A stretch of DNA of 5,375 nucleotides from Acidiphilium sp. CAG:727. GTDB lineage: Bacteria; Bacillota; Clostridia; Christensenellales; Borkfalkiaceae. The stretch is from NCBI GenBank assembly GCA_000437515.1, contig FR898465.1:3966-9340 (forward strand). The letters are read 5' to 3'. This document shows positions 1 through 5,375 of this stretch, in pieces. The number at the start of each line of letters is the position of its first letter. The stretch's first letter is position 1. A program made the position numbers and the translations under genes. The notes under the pieces are model-generated. The model saw only the letters and a program-made list of their open reading frames with translations. It searched no databases and was not told the DNA's origin.

Positions 1-53
1 AAAAAAGAGAAAAGCGTTTTTGTGGTTCGGCGGTATTCCGTTTTAATTGTTTT

Positions 54-923
54 TTATTGCTTTTTGTTTTTCGCGCGGTATTCGAGCGGCGTCATTTTTT
101 CGCTGCTTTTGAAATTTCTGAAAAAATTGGTAGTATCTAAGTAACCGCAACGGCGGGATATTTCGCTTGCCGAAAGTTCGGTTTCTTCGAGCAACTTTTT
201 CGCAAGCGTCATACGCATTTTGGTAACGTACGCCATAGGCGCGACGCCGGTGTATTTTTTGAATACGTGCGAAACGTAATATTTGTTTACGTAAAGTTTT
301 TCGCACACGTCGTCAATCGTGTTAATTTCGGTGTAATGATCGCGTATATAATTGTAGATTTCGGAAAAAGCCGCGTTTTTGATAAGCAGACGCTCTTCGA
401 CTTCGGTTTTGCGGAGTATCTCGGTCAGAACCATTTTGACGTATAAATCGACCATCATCTCGCCGTACGGTCTGGACTTTTCTACTTCGCCGTATATCGC
501 TTCGAAAAGCCAGCGTATACGAGATTCGTCCTCGCCCGTATGTATGACGACGTCGGAACCTTCCGGCAAAAGGTAATCGGGCGGAAGATTATTCATCTTT
601 AACCCCGTAACGCCGAAAAACGCAAGTTCGAGATCTTCCTTACTGCCGGCAAGCGTATGTTCGCCATGCCGCATATGAGGAGGATATACGATTATATCGC
701 CCTTTTTAACCAAAATCTTGCCGTTTTCGGTAACGATTTCGCCGCTCCCGCTTAATACGAGAACGACTTCCAGAAAATCGTGAACGTGATAATTACCGCC
801 CCACTGCTTTACCCTCTGAAGCCTGCCGGCGTATAAAACGCGGGTATTGAACCTTAAAGGCTTACTCTTTTGCGGCTTATACTGCTTGCGGACGTCTTCC
901 TTGTTTTTTTCCGGATTTTTCAT
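54..923 (-). CDS. AraC-family transcriptional regulator with cupin sensor domain
   Basis: A 289-residue cytoplasmic DNA-binding regulator that probably controls the divergent sugar transporter operon. Residues about 40-95 form an AraC-type cupin (HVHDFLEVV, then a glycine turn SGSGEI, then KGDIIVYPPHMRHGE), the usual small-ligand sensor. Residues about 185-285 form the AraC DNA-binding domain. Helix-turn-helix 1 is near 203-224 (IDDVCEKLYVNKYYVSHVFKK). Helix-turn-helix 2 is near 252-283 and ends in the family signature GYLDTTNFFRNFK...MTPLEYR. Length is normal for the cupin subgroup. I chose the ATG at 923-921 because AAAGGGG lies 5 nt upstream. The open frame continues to a TTG at 1088, but that extension has no Shine-Dalgarno and contains the predicted promoter. 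Divergent placement suggests local control, probably ligand-dependent activation; ribose operons more often use LacI-type repressors. The family call is very secure; target and ligand are inferred. Confidence 0.95.
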   Translation of the reverse strand: MKNPEKNKEDVRKQYKPQKSKPLRFNTRVLYAGRLQRVKQWGGNYHVHDFLEVVLVLSGSGEIVTENGKILVKKGDIIVYPPHMRHGEHTLAGSKEDLELAFFGVTGLKMNNLPPDYLLPEGSDVVIHTGEDESRIRWLFEAIYGEVEKSRPYGEMMVDLYVKMVLTEILRKTEVEERLLIKNAAFSEIYNYIRDHYTEINTIDDVCEKLYVNKYYVSHVFKKYTGVAPMAYVTKMRMTLAKKLLEETELSASEISRRCGYLDTTNFFRNFKSSEKMTPLEYRAKNKKQ

Positions 924-928
924 CTTTT

Positions 929-935
929 CCCCTTT
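929..935 (-). promoter_or_regulatory. Ribosome binding site of the AraC-family gene
   Basis: On the - strand AAAGGGG sits 5 nt before the ATG at 923-921. It fixes the start of the regulator at 289 residues rather than the 344-residue open frame. Confidence 0.75.
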
Positions 936-943
936 ACGTCGTA

Positions 944-966
944 TTTCGCTTGCGGAGCAAGCGAAA
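944..966 (-). repeat. 10-bp perfect inverted repeat in the regulator leader
   Basis: TTTCGCTTGC (944-953) and GCAAGCGAAA (957-966) are perfectly complementary around a 3-nt centre. In the regulator's leader RNA this would be a strong hairpin ending 8 nt before the Shine-Dalgarno sequence. No U-tract follows, so it does not look like an intrinsic terminator. It may be an RNA structure affecting translation or stability, or a DNA operator. Confidence 0.7.
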
Positions 967-981
967 AGGAGTATACTCCTT
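966..981. repeat. 16-bp perfect palindrome AAGGAGTATACTCCTT
   Basis: The 16 bases equal their own reverse complement. The palindrome abuts the 10-bp inverted repeat at 944-966, sharing one base. It lies about 26-41 nt downstream of the predicted start of the regulator transcript. It could be an operator for autoregulation or, as RNA, a 6-bp hairpin with a UAUA loop. Its AAGGAG half resembles a Shine-Dalgarno sequence but has no well-placed start codon. Confidence 0.65.
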
Positions 982-1013
982 GAATTGCATCGTATGACGC
1001 CTTTATCGCTATC

Positions 1014-1042
1014 ATTGTAACATACTGCGACGAGTATTTCAA
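1014..1042 (-). promoter_or_regulatory. Predicted SigA promoter of the AraC-family gene
   Basis: Read on the - strand: -35 TTGAAA (1042-1037), a 17-bp spacer, then -10 TACAAT (1019-1014). A TG one base before the -10 gives an extended -10 (TGTTACAAT). Each hexamer matches consensus at five of six positions. Transcription would start near 1007, giving a leader of about 84 nt that contains the two dyads at 944-981. Predicted from sequence only. Confidence 0.7.
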
Positions 1043-1089
1043 GCGTTTTTGCATTTTTATGTATTTTTTTGTTATTTTTAACGCTCAAT

Positions 1090-1105
1090 AAAAGTTACAA
1101 CTTTT
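1090..1105. repeat. Palindrome AAAAGTT-AC-AACTTTT, candidate operator
   Basis: A 7-bp perfect inverted repeat around a 2-bp centre lies midway between the divergent promoters. It is centred about 111 bp upstream of the predicted transporter transcription start and about 90 bp upstream of the regulator start. AT-rich DNA yields such dyads by chance fairly often, so operator function is only a suggestion. Confidence 0.4.
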
Positions 1106-1127
1106 TTTGAGAGAAATTTTTCACAAT

Positions 1128-1143
1128 AAAAATTGCAATTTTT
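1128..1143. repeat. 16-bp perfect palindrome AAAAATTGCAATTTTT, candidate operator
   Basis: The sequence is its own reverse complement. It is centred about 38 bp from the neighbouring dyad at 1090-1105 and about 74 bp upstream of the predicted transporter transcription start. It could be a protein-binding site or a bendable A/T-tract element supporting the promoter. Confidence 0.45.
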
Positions 1144-1173
1144 TCTGCAAAATAAATCTGCCAACCAAGGCTA

Positions 1174-1202
1174 TTGAAATCATTGCCGGTTTCGGTTATC
1201 AT
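1174..1202 (+). promoter_or_regulatory. Predicted SigA promoter of the sugar ABC transporter operon
   Basis: -35 TTGAAA (1174-1179), a 17-bp spacer, -10 TATCAT (1197-1202). Each hexamer matches consensus at five of six positions. The start would be near 1209, giving a leader of about 50 nt before the ATPase gene. The -10 lies inside an imperfect inverted repeat (CCGGTTTCGG at 1186-1195 against CCGAACGG at 1210-1217), a possible operator. Sequence-based prediction. Confidence 0.7.
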
Positions 1203-1260
1203 AAAAGAGCCGAACGGTTAATGATGCGGACGGCAAGAAAATAATAGGGGAAAACTGAAA

Positions 1261-2751
1261 ATGAGCGCATTACTTGAAATGAACGACGTTTCCAAACGCT
1301 TCCTCGGAGTGCATGCCTTAAAAGGCGTTCACTTCGATTTGCGATGCGGCGAAGTTCACGCGTTGGTCGGAGAGAACGGCGCGGGCAAGTCGACGTTGAT
1401 GAAAGTGCTTACGGGCATACACCAACCCGACTCCGGCGAAATTTTCTTCGAAGGCAAGCCTTACGCCGTAAAGAATATCGGCGAAGCGCAAAATCTGGGC
1501 ATATCGATGATTCATCAGGAACTTAATATGATGAACGATCTGACCGTCGCCCAGAACGTATTTATCGGCAGAGAGTTAAAAAAAGGACCCTGGCTCGACG
1601 ACGCCGGAATGGTCAGAGAAACTCAGAAAATTTTCGACCGTATCGGTATTAAAATCGATCCGAAAACCAAACTCGGCAGACTTACCGTAGGAAAACAACA
1701 GATGGTAGAGATTGCGAAAGCCGTTTCGAGAGATTGCAAATTGCTTATCCTCGACGAACCGACCGCCGCCCTCACCCAGACCGAAATCGAGGATCTGTTC
1801 CGCATAATGGGCGATCTTAAAGCCAAGGGCATCGGTATGGTGTACATATCTCACCGTATGGACGAGATAAGCAGAATTTCCGACCGCATAACGGTCATGC
1901 GCGACGGCGAATACGTAGGCACGGTAGACACCGCATCGGTTACGAAAGACGATATTATCAATATGATGATCGGCAGGGTCGTCTACGAAGACCCCAAAAC
2001 CCACAGCGAAGTTCCCGAAGACGCCGAAACGGTACTCGAAGTCAGAAATCTCTCGTCGGGCAACCTTTTCAAAGACGTGAGTTTCAAACTCCGCAAAGGC
2101 GAAATCCTCGGATTTTCGGGACTTATGGGCGCGGGCAGAACGGAAGTCGCAAGGGCGATTTTCGGAGCAGACCCCCGCGACGGCGGCGAAATCTTCGTAA
2201 ACGGCAAACGGGTTAATATAAAAACCCCCGAAGACGCGGTTAAACTCGGAATCGGTTACCTGTCCGAAGACAGAAAGCGTTACGGACTGCTTCTCGACAA
2301 GTCGGTTGCGGAAAACACCGCTCTCGCCTCTATCGACAAGTACACGAAAGGCGGAATAATAAACGACAGGCAGATAAAAGCCGAAGCGAGAGAAGAAAAT
2401 GCAAAACTCCGCACCAAAACCCCGTCGATGGAACAACTTCTTAAAAACCTTTCGGGCGGCAATCAGCAAAAGGTAATAATCGCCCGCTGGCTTATCAAAA
2501 ACAGCGACATTCTTATCTTCGACGAACCCACCCGCGGCATAGACGTAGGCGCGAAGAGCGAAATTTACACTTTAATGAATCAACTTGCCAAACAAGGCAA
2601 ATCGATTATAATGATTTCTTCCGAACTCGTCGAAATTCTCCGTATGAGCGACCGCATTCTCGTAATGTGCGAAGGCAGAAAAACGGGCGAACTCGATATT
2701 TCCGAAGCAAATCAGGAAAACATAATGCAACTTGCGACTTTAAGAAATTGA
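1261..2751 (+). CDS. Sugar ABC transporter ATP-binding protein, RbsA/MglA type (two NBDs)
   Basis: A 496-residue cytoplasmic ATPase that powers monosaccharide import, the usual length for this double-domain family. NBD1: Walker A GENGAGKST (37-45), Q-loop near HQELNM (85-90), signature LTVGKQQMVEIAKA (141-154), Walker B LLILDEPTAAL (161-171), H-loop His198 (YISHRMDE). NBD2: degenerate Walker A GLMGAGRTE (287-295) with Arg replacing Lys, signature LSGGNQQKV (397-405), Walker B ILIFDEPTRGIDVG (417-430), and ISSELVEIL where the H-loop His should be. A weakened second ATP site is typical of RbsA/MglA proteins, not a sign of decay. AGGGG at 1246-1250 is the likely ribosome binding site. First gene of the operon, 19 nt before the permease gene. 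Family certain; substrate (ribose, galactose, xylose or other) not resolvable from this protein. Confidence 0.96.
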   Translation: MSALLEMNDVSKRFLGVHALKGVHFDLRCGEVHALVGENGAGKSTLMKVLTGIHQPDSGEIFFEGKPYAVKNIGEAQNLGISMIHQELNMMNDLTVAQNVFIGRELKKGPWLDDAGMVRETQKIFDRIGIKIDPKTKLGRLTVGKQQMVEIAKAVSRDCKLLILDEPTAALTQTEIEDLFRIMGDLKAKGIGMVYISHRMDEISRISDRITVMRDGEYVGTVDTASVTKDDIINMMIGRVVYEDPKTHSEVPEDAETVLEVRNLSSGNLFKDVSFKLRKGEILGFSGLMGAGRTEVARAIFGADPRDGGEIFVNGKRVNIKTPEDAVKLGIGYLSEDRKRYGLLLDKSVAENTALASIDKYTKGGIINDRQIKAEAREENAKLRTKTPSMEQLLKNLSGGNQQKVIIARWLIKNSDILIFDEPTRGIDVGAKSEIYTLMNQLAKQGKSIIMISSELVEILRMSDRILVMCEGRKTGELDISEANQENIMQLATLRN

Positions 2752-2770
2752 TATAAGGGAGAAAACGAAA

Positions 2771-4153
2771 ATGACTACTAACGAAAACAACAAATTCGGC
2801 GCGAAACTCAACTTTCGCGGTAAAGCCCGTCAGACGGGCGTAAGAACGCTGGATTACCTTAGAGTAAACGGCAAACAAAACATAATAATCATAGGCGCGA
2901 CGATAGTTTTATTCTTGCTTTTCACGCTTATCAACCCCAACTACGCCCGACAAGACAATCTCGTTACCATGATTAAGTCTTTCGCGCCGTACGCGATACT
3001 CGGTCTGGGCGTTACGTTCGTAATAGCGACCGGCGGTATCGATTTGTCTATCGGTACGGGAATGTTCGCGGCGTCCGTAATAGCCGGCGCGATTTGCAAA
3101 ACTTCGCCGTCGCACAATACCTGGGCAGTAATTCCGATCATGTTGGCCGTAGGTCTTTTCTTCGGACTTCTCAACGGCTTCCTCGTCGCGAAATGCAAAC
3201 TTCCGCCGTTCATAGCAACGCTCGGTACGATGCTTTTTTCGAAAGGTATTTCCGCGGTTATCGCTCAGGTTATCACAAAATCGACAACCGCTATAATTTA
3301 TCCGCCTATCGGCTGGATGCAGGATATATTTTTAAGTTATAACGGCTTCCCGGTCGCCCTGCTCTGGGTTCTCGCGCTGACCGTTATCTGCATGATAATA
3401 ATGTTCAAAACGAGAGTCGGCAGATACATACTTTCTATCGGCAGCAACGAAGAAGCAACCAGACTTTCGGGCGTAAACGTAGATAAATATAAGATTATAG
3501 CCTACGCTATCGGCGGACTTTTCGCGGGAATCGCCGCTATTTTCTGGGCAGCGACCAACCCGTCGATCACCCCGGGCGACGGCGGCGGTAAAGAACTCGA
3601 CGCGATAGCGGGCGTTTACATCGGCGGAACGAGCACCACGGGCGGCTCCGCTTCGATAGTCGGAACGATTTTCGGCGCGATCATACTCGTAATCATTCGT
3701 CAGGGGCTTAACCTTTCGCTTAACAAACTTCCGATAAAACTTAACGCGACGTTTTTAACGTACGCCGTTACGGGCGTTATCGTAGTAGGCGCGGTATTAC
3801 TCGACATAATGAAGAAAAAAGCCGCTTCGAGCGCGAAAAAAGAACTTTCCGCAGTCAGATATAAGAGAAAAGCCAACGAGAAGTTAGCCGCGTTGAACGT
3901 CGAAAAAGACTACGCCCTCTCCGCAAAAGACAACGAAGAAGCGAAGAAGAGAGTTGAAGAAATCGACCTCGAAATAGCGACGATAAAAACGGATCTGAAA
4001 GAAAAACTCCCCGTCCTTAAAGCCGAAGACAAAAGACTTGCCGAGGAAGAGAGAAAACACAAAGCGGAAATCAAAGCCGCCGAAAAAGCGGAAAAAGCAA
4101 AAATTGCCGCTAATCAGAAAGCAGAAAAAGAAAACGAAAACAAAAACAAATAA
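2771..4153 (+). CDS. Sugar ABC transporter permease, RbsC type, with long charged C-terminal tail
   Basis: A 460-residue membrane permease of the branched-chain amino acid/ribose family (BPD_transp_2) that forms the sugar channel, normally as a homodimer on the RbsA-type ATPase. Hydrophobic segments run from about 36 to 346, for example 38-54, 117-139, 191-212, 241-261, 293-309 and 328-346. Family motifs are TGGIDLSIGTG (87-97), SIGSNEEATRLSGVNV (222-237) and the GDGGGKELDAIAG (269-281) plus GGTSTTGGSASIVGT (285-299) block. AAGGGAG (2755-2761) lies 9 nt before the ATG. Typical RbsC proteins have about 320 residues and end soon after the last membrane helix. Here residues 348-460 add a Lys/Glu/Ala-rich, helix-prone tail (for example KRVEEIDLEIATIKTDLKEK) with a low-complexity end. 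No frameshift is apparent. The core call is secure; the tail's role is unknown. Confidence 0.95.
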   Translation: MTTNENNKFGAKLNFRGKARQTGVRTLDYLRVNGKQNIIIIGATIVLFLLFTLINPNYARQDNLVTMIKSFAPYAILGLGVTFVIATGGIDLSIGTGMFAASVIAGAICKTSPSHNTWAVIPIMLAVGLFFGLLNGFLVAKCKLPPFIATLGTMLFSKGISAVIAQVITKSTTAIIYPPIGWMQDIFLSYNGFPVALLWVLALTVICMIIMFKTRVGRYILSIGSNEEATRLSGVNVDKYKIIAYAIGGLFAGIAAIFWAATNPSITPGDGGGKELDAIAGVYIGGTSTTGGSASIVGTIFGAIILVIIRQGLNLSLNKLPIKLNATFLTYAVTGVIVVGAVLLDIMKKKAASSAKKELSAVRYKRKANEKLAALNVEKDYALSAKDNEEAKKRVEEIDLEIATIKTDLKEKLPVLKAEDKRLAEEERKHKAEIKAAEKAEKAKIAANQKAEKENENKNK

Positions 4154-4164
4154 TTACGGAAAAA

Positions 4165-4180
4165 CGCAAATATTTTTGCG
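4165..4180 (+). repeat. Small hairpin between permease and binding-protein genes
   Basis: CGCAAA (4165-4170) pairs with TTTGCG (4175-4180) around a TATT loop, in the 61-nt gap after the permease stop. An A-rich run follows on the + strand, so it is unlikely to terminate operon transcription. It may mark RNA processing or 3' protection that separates binding-protein mRNA from upstream mRNA. Weak stem; function inferred. Confidence 0.4.
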
Positions 4181-4200
4181 AAAAAATAAAAAAACGTTTC

Positions 4201-4206
4201 AGGAGG
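4201..4206 (+). promoter_or_regulatory. Strong ribosome binding site of the binding-protein gene
   Basis: AGGAGG lies 8 nt before the ATG at 4215 and is the best Shine-Dalgarno in the window. It sets the start at the signal peptide rather than at the in-frame ATG at 4038, which lies inside the permease gene. It is flanked by GTTTC (4196-4200) and GAAAC (4206-4210), which could hold it in a small hairpin loop. Binding proteins are normally made in excess over the membrane components, which fits a strong site. Confidence 0.85.
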
Positions 4207-4214
4207 AAACAAAG

Positions 4215-5294
4215 ATGAGAAAACTTCACAAACTTTTGGGCTTAGCCCTGGCAACCACCCTCTGTGCAACCACGATCTGCATGGGCGCGTCCTGCAAATC
4301 GAAGTCGTCTACTAAGGAAGGTATCGTAGTCAAAGGTACGGGCGACACCATAGCGGTTATCGCAAAAGGCGAAACTCACGCTTTCTGGCAAGCGGTTAAA
4401 GCGGGCGCGGAAGACGCAGGCAAAAAGTACGGTTTCAAAGTAACTTTCCGCGGTCCGACGCAAGAAAGCGAAACGTACGTTCCCGAACAAAGAGAAATGC
4501 TTTCGTCCGCCCTTGCGGATAACAATACGAGAGCAATCGTTCTCGCCACTATCGGCATGGGATTCGCAGACGAACTCAAAACCGCTCACTCGAAAGGTAT
4601 TCCTATCGTAGAATTCGACAGCGGATTGTACGCGAACGGCGCGGAAGTAACGCCGGGTAAAGATCCGAGAATCGGAAAAGTTTCTACCGATAATAACGCC
4701 GCGGCGGCGCTTGTTGCGGAAAACTTCTATAAATATCTCGTAGAAAACAACAAACTCGTCAAAGGTACGAACTTCAAGTTGGGTATCATTCAGCACGACT
4801 CCACCGCAACGGGCGTAGACAGACACGACGGTTTCAAAACCAAATTTTCCGCTCTCGCAAAAGAAGGCGGCTACAAGGTAACGATAATCGACCAGGTAAA
4901 GACCAACAACAGCGGCGAATATAAGGCTGCGGCTCAGGCGCTGGCAGACCAGAACGTAAACGCGATATACATGACCAACGAAGGCGTCGTAAACGAAGTT
5001 TCGGCAGAAGTCGCGCAAAACAAGAGCAAATACGCTAACGTTCTTTTCGCCGGTTTCGACTGCGGAACCAACCAATATAACTGGATTAAAAACACCGACG
5101 GCAAATATCCCACACTCGTCGGCTCGGTCGCTCAGGATTCTTATAACATCGGTTATAAAGCGGTTGAAATGGCTGCCAAGATACCTGCCGGCGATACGAA
5201 AGGACATAAAGACACGGTAGGTATAGCCGGTCAATGGTACACTTCCGCAAATATCGACGAACTTCTCGAAAAGAACATTTTCTACAAAGGTTAA
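4215..5294 (+). CDS. Sugar ABC transporter substrate-binding lipoprotein, RbsB/Peripla_BP_4 type
   Basis: A 359-residue extracytoplasmic sugar-binding protein. The N-terminus has a basic start (MRKLHK), a hydrophobic core and a lipobox-like GASC with the probable lipidated Cys at 27. Position -3 is Gly rather than the usual Leu. A Ser/Lys/Thr linker precedes the two-lobe fold, from about 44 (DTIAVIAKG) to the C-terminus. By hand alignment to E. coli RbsB, the aromatic pair F57-W58, D135 (EFDSG), R203 (VDRHDGF), N255 (MTNEG), D282 (GFDCG) and Q307 (VAQDSYNIG) fall at ribose-contacting positions. The equivalent of RbsB Arg90 appears to be S136, and the Asn13 position is Thr or His. A monosaccharide ligand is therefore likely, but ribose itself is uncertain. 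Last gene of the operon, followed by a terminator-like hairpin. Family very secure, ligand unknown. Confidence 0.95.
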   Translation: MRKLHKLLGLALATTLCATTICMGASCKSKSSTKEGIVVKGTGDTIAVIAKGETHAFWQAVKAGAEDAGKKYGFKVTFRGPTQESETYVPEQREMLSSALADNNTRAIVLATIGMGFADELKTAHSKGIPIVEFDSGLYANGAEVTPGKDPRIGKVSTDNNAAAALVAENFYKYLVENNKLVKGTNFKLGIIQHDSTATGVDRHDGFKTKFSALAKEGGYKVTIIDQVKTNNSGEYKAAAQALADQNVNAIYMTNEGVVNEVSAEVAQNKSKYANVLFAGFDCGTNQYNWIKNTDGKYPTLVGSVAQDSYNIGYKAVEMAAKIPAGDTKGHKDTVGIAGQWYTSANIDELLEKNIFYKG

Positions 5295-5311
5295 TCGATA
5301 ATCAACCGCGT

Positions 5312-5349
5312 AAAACGTCGTTATCCCGTATCGACGGGATACTCGTTTT
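5312..5349 (+). terminator. Probable intrinsic terminator of the transporter operon
   Basis: TATCCCGT (5322-5329) pairs perfectly with ACGGGATA (5334-5341) around an ATCG loop. After a small internal loop, AAAACG (5312-5317) pairs with CGTTTT (5344-5349), which also supplies the short T-run. It lies 17 nt after the binding-protein stop codon. The A/T-tract-flanked stem fits an intrinsic terminator, though the T-run is short. Confidence 0.7.
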
Positions 5350-5375
5350 CCCCTAACAAGCGGGCTGTCGCAATC

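Larger units (their letters stand above)
924..1260. promoter_or_regulatory. Divergent control region between regulator and transporter operon
   Basis: A 337-bp gene-free stretch. It holds the two divergent promoters (1014-1042 on -, 1174-1202 on +), with -35 boxes facing each other across about 131 bp of AT-rich DNA rich in A and T tracts. That middle section carries palindromes at 1090-1105 and 1128-1143, and TCTGC-AA-type repeats at 1144-1150 and 1157-1164, just upstream of the transporter -35. This is where an AraC-type activator would normally bind. I saw no tRNA, small ORF with a ribosome binding site, or recognisable riboswitch here. Confidence 0.7.

Noticed and set aside
1..53. A possible terminator downstream of the AraC-type gene.
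   Set aside because: The - strand is T-rich near the window edge, but the only stems there (such as CGG-AATA-CCG) are too short to support a call.
934..960. A possible 8-codon leader peptide (TTG at 960 to TAA at 934, - strand) after the AAGGAG half of the palindrome.
   Set aside because: The gap between AAGGAG and the TTG is 15 nt, too long for good initiation, and most of the frame lies in a strong hairpin.
924..1088. A 55-residue N-terminal extension of the AraC-type protein, starting at TTG (1088).
   Set aside because: It has no Shine-Dalgarno and a non-ATG start, it contains the predicted promoter, and the residues do not resemble a cupin-AraC N-terminus. The ATG at 923-921 has AAAGGGG at good spacing.
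2119..2145. Lys-to-Arg change in the second Walker A and loss of the second H-loop His in the ATPase.
   Set aside because: Both are usual for the RbsA/MglA family and do not indicate a damaged gene.
1576..2469. A 297-residue open frame antisense to the ATPase gene.
   Set aside because: It is a shadow of the codon bias of the real gene, has no family resemblance and no ribosome binding site.
4038..4214. A 59-residue N-terminal extension of the binding protein, overlapping the end of the permease gene.
   Set aside because: It is a Lys-rich out-of-frame reading of the permease tail. The strong AGGAGG and a lipoprotein signal peptide place the start at 4215.
4242..5234. A 330-residue open frame antisense to the binding-protein gene.
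   Set aside because: It mirrors the coding bias of the sense gene, with no recognisable domain or translation signal.

Overview
The window holds one complete sugar-type ABC importer operon on the + strand and a divergently transcribed AraC-family regulator on the - strand. The likely source is a member of the Bacillota, probably an uncultured gut clostridium. The grounds are strong Shine-Dalgarno sequences, a lipoprotein-type solute-binding protein (the Gram-positive arrangement), AT-rich intergenic DNA and A-rich purine-biased coding strands. Genus cannot be read from the sequence.

Layout. Positions 54-923 (-) encode a 289-residue regulator with an N-terminal cupin sensor and a C-terminal pair of AraC helix-turn-helix motifs. 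Positions 924-1260 are a 337-bp divergent control region. It contains a good sigma-70/SigA-type promoter in each direction, both with a TTGAAA -35 box and a 17-bp spacer, plus several palindromes. Positions 1261-2751 (+) encode a double-NBD ATPase of the RbsA/MglA type. Positions 2771-4153 (+) encode an RbsC-type permease with an unusual charged C-terminal tail of about 113 residues. Positions 4215-5294 (+) encode a lipoprotein substrate-binding protein of the ribose/galactose-binding (Peripla_BP_4) type. A hairpin at 5312-5349 probably terminates the operon.

How the genes work together. The lipoprotein captures a monosaccharide-like ligand at the cell surface and delivers it to the permease, which would act as a homodimer. 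The ATPase energises import. The AraC-type protein, whose cupin domain could sense the sugar or a derivative, probably switches the operon on from the shared intergenic region. No kinase, isomerase or glycosidase lies in the window, so the substrate cannot be fixed from context. The binding pocket keeps several ribose-binding residues but not all.

This is mostly a recognisable transport system, and I found no clear new biological system. The points most worth a second look are the permease's coiled-coil-like tail, the paired hairpins in the regulator's leader, and the palindrome-rich control region.
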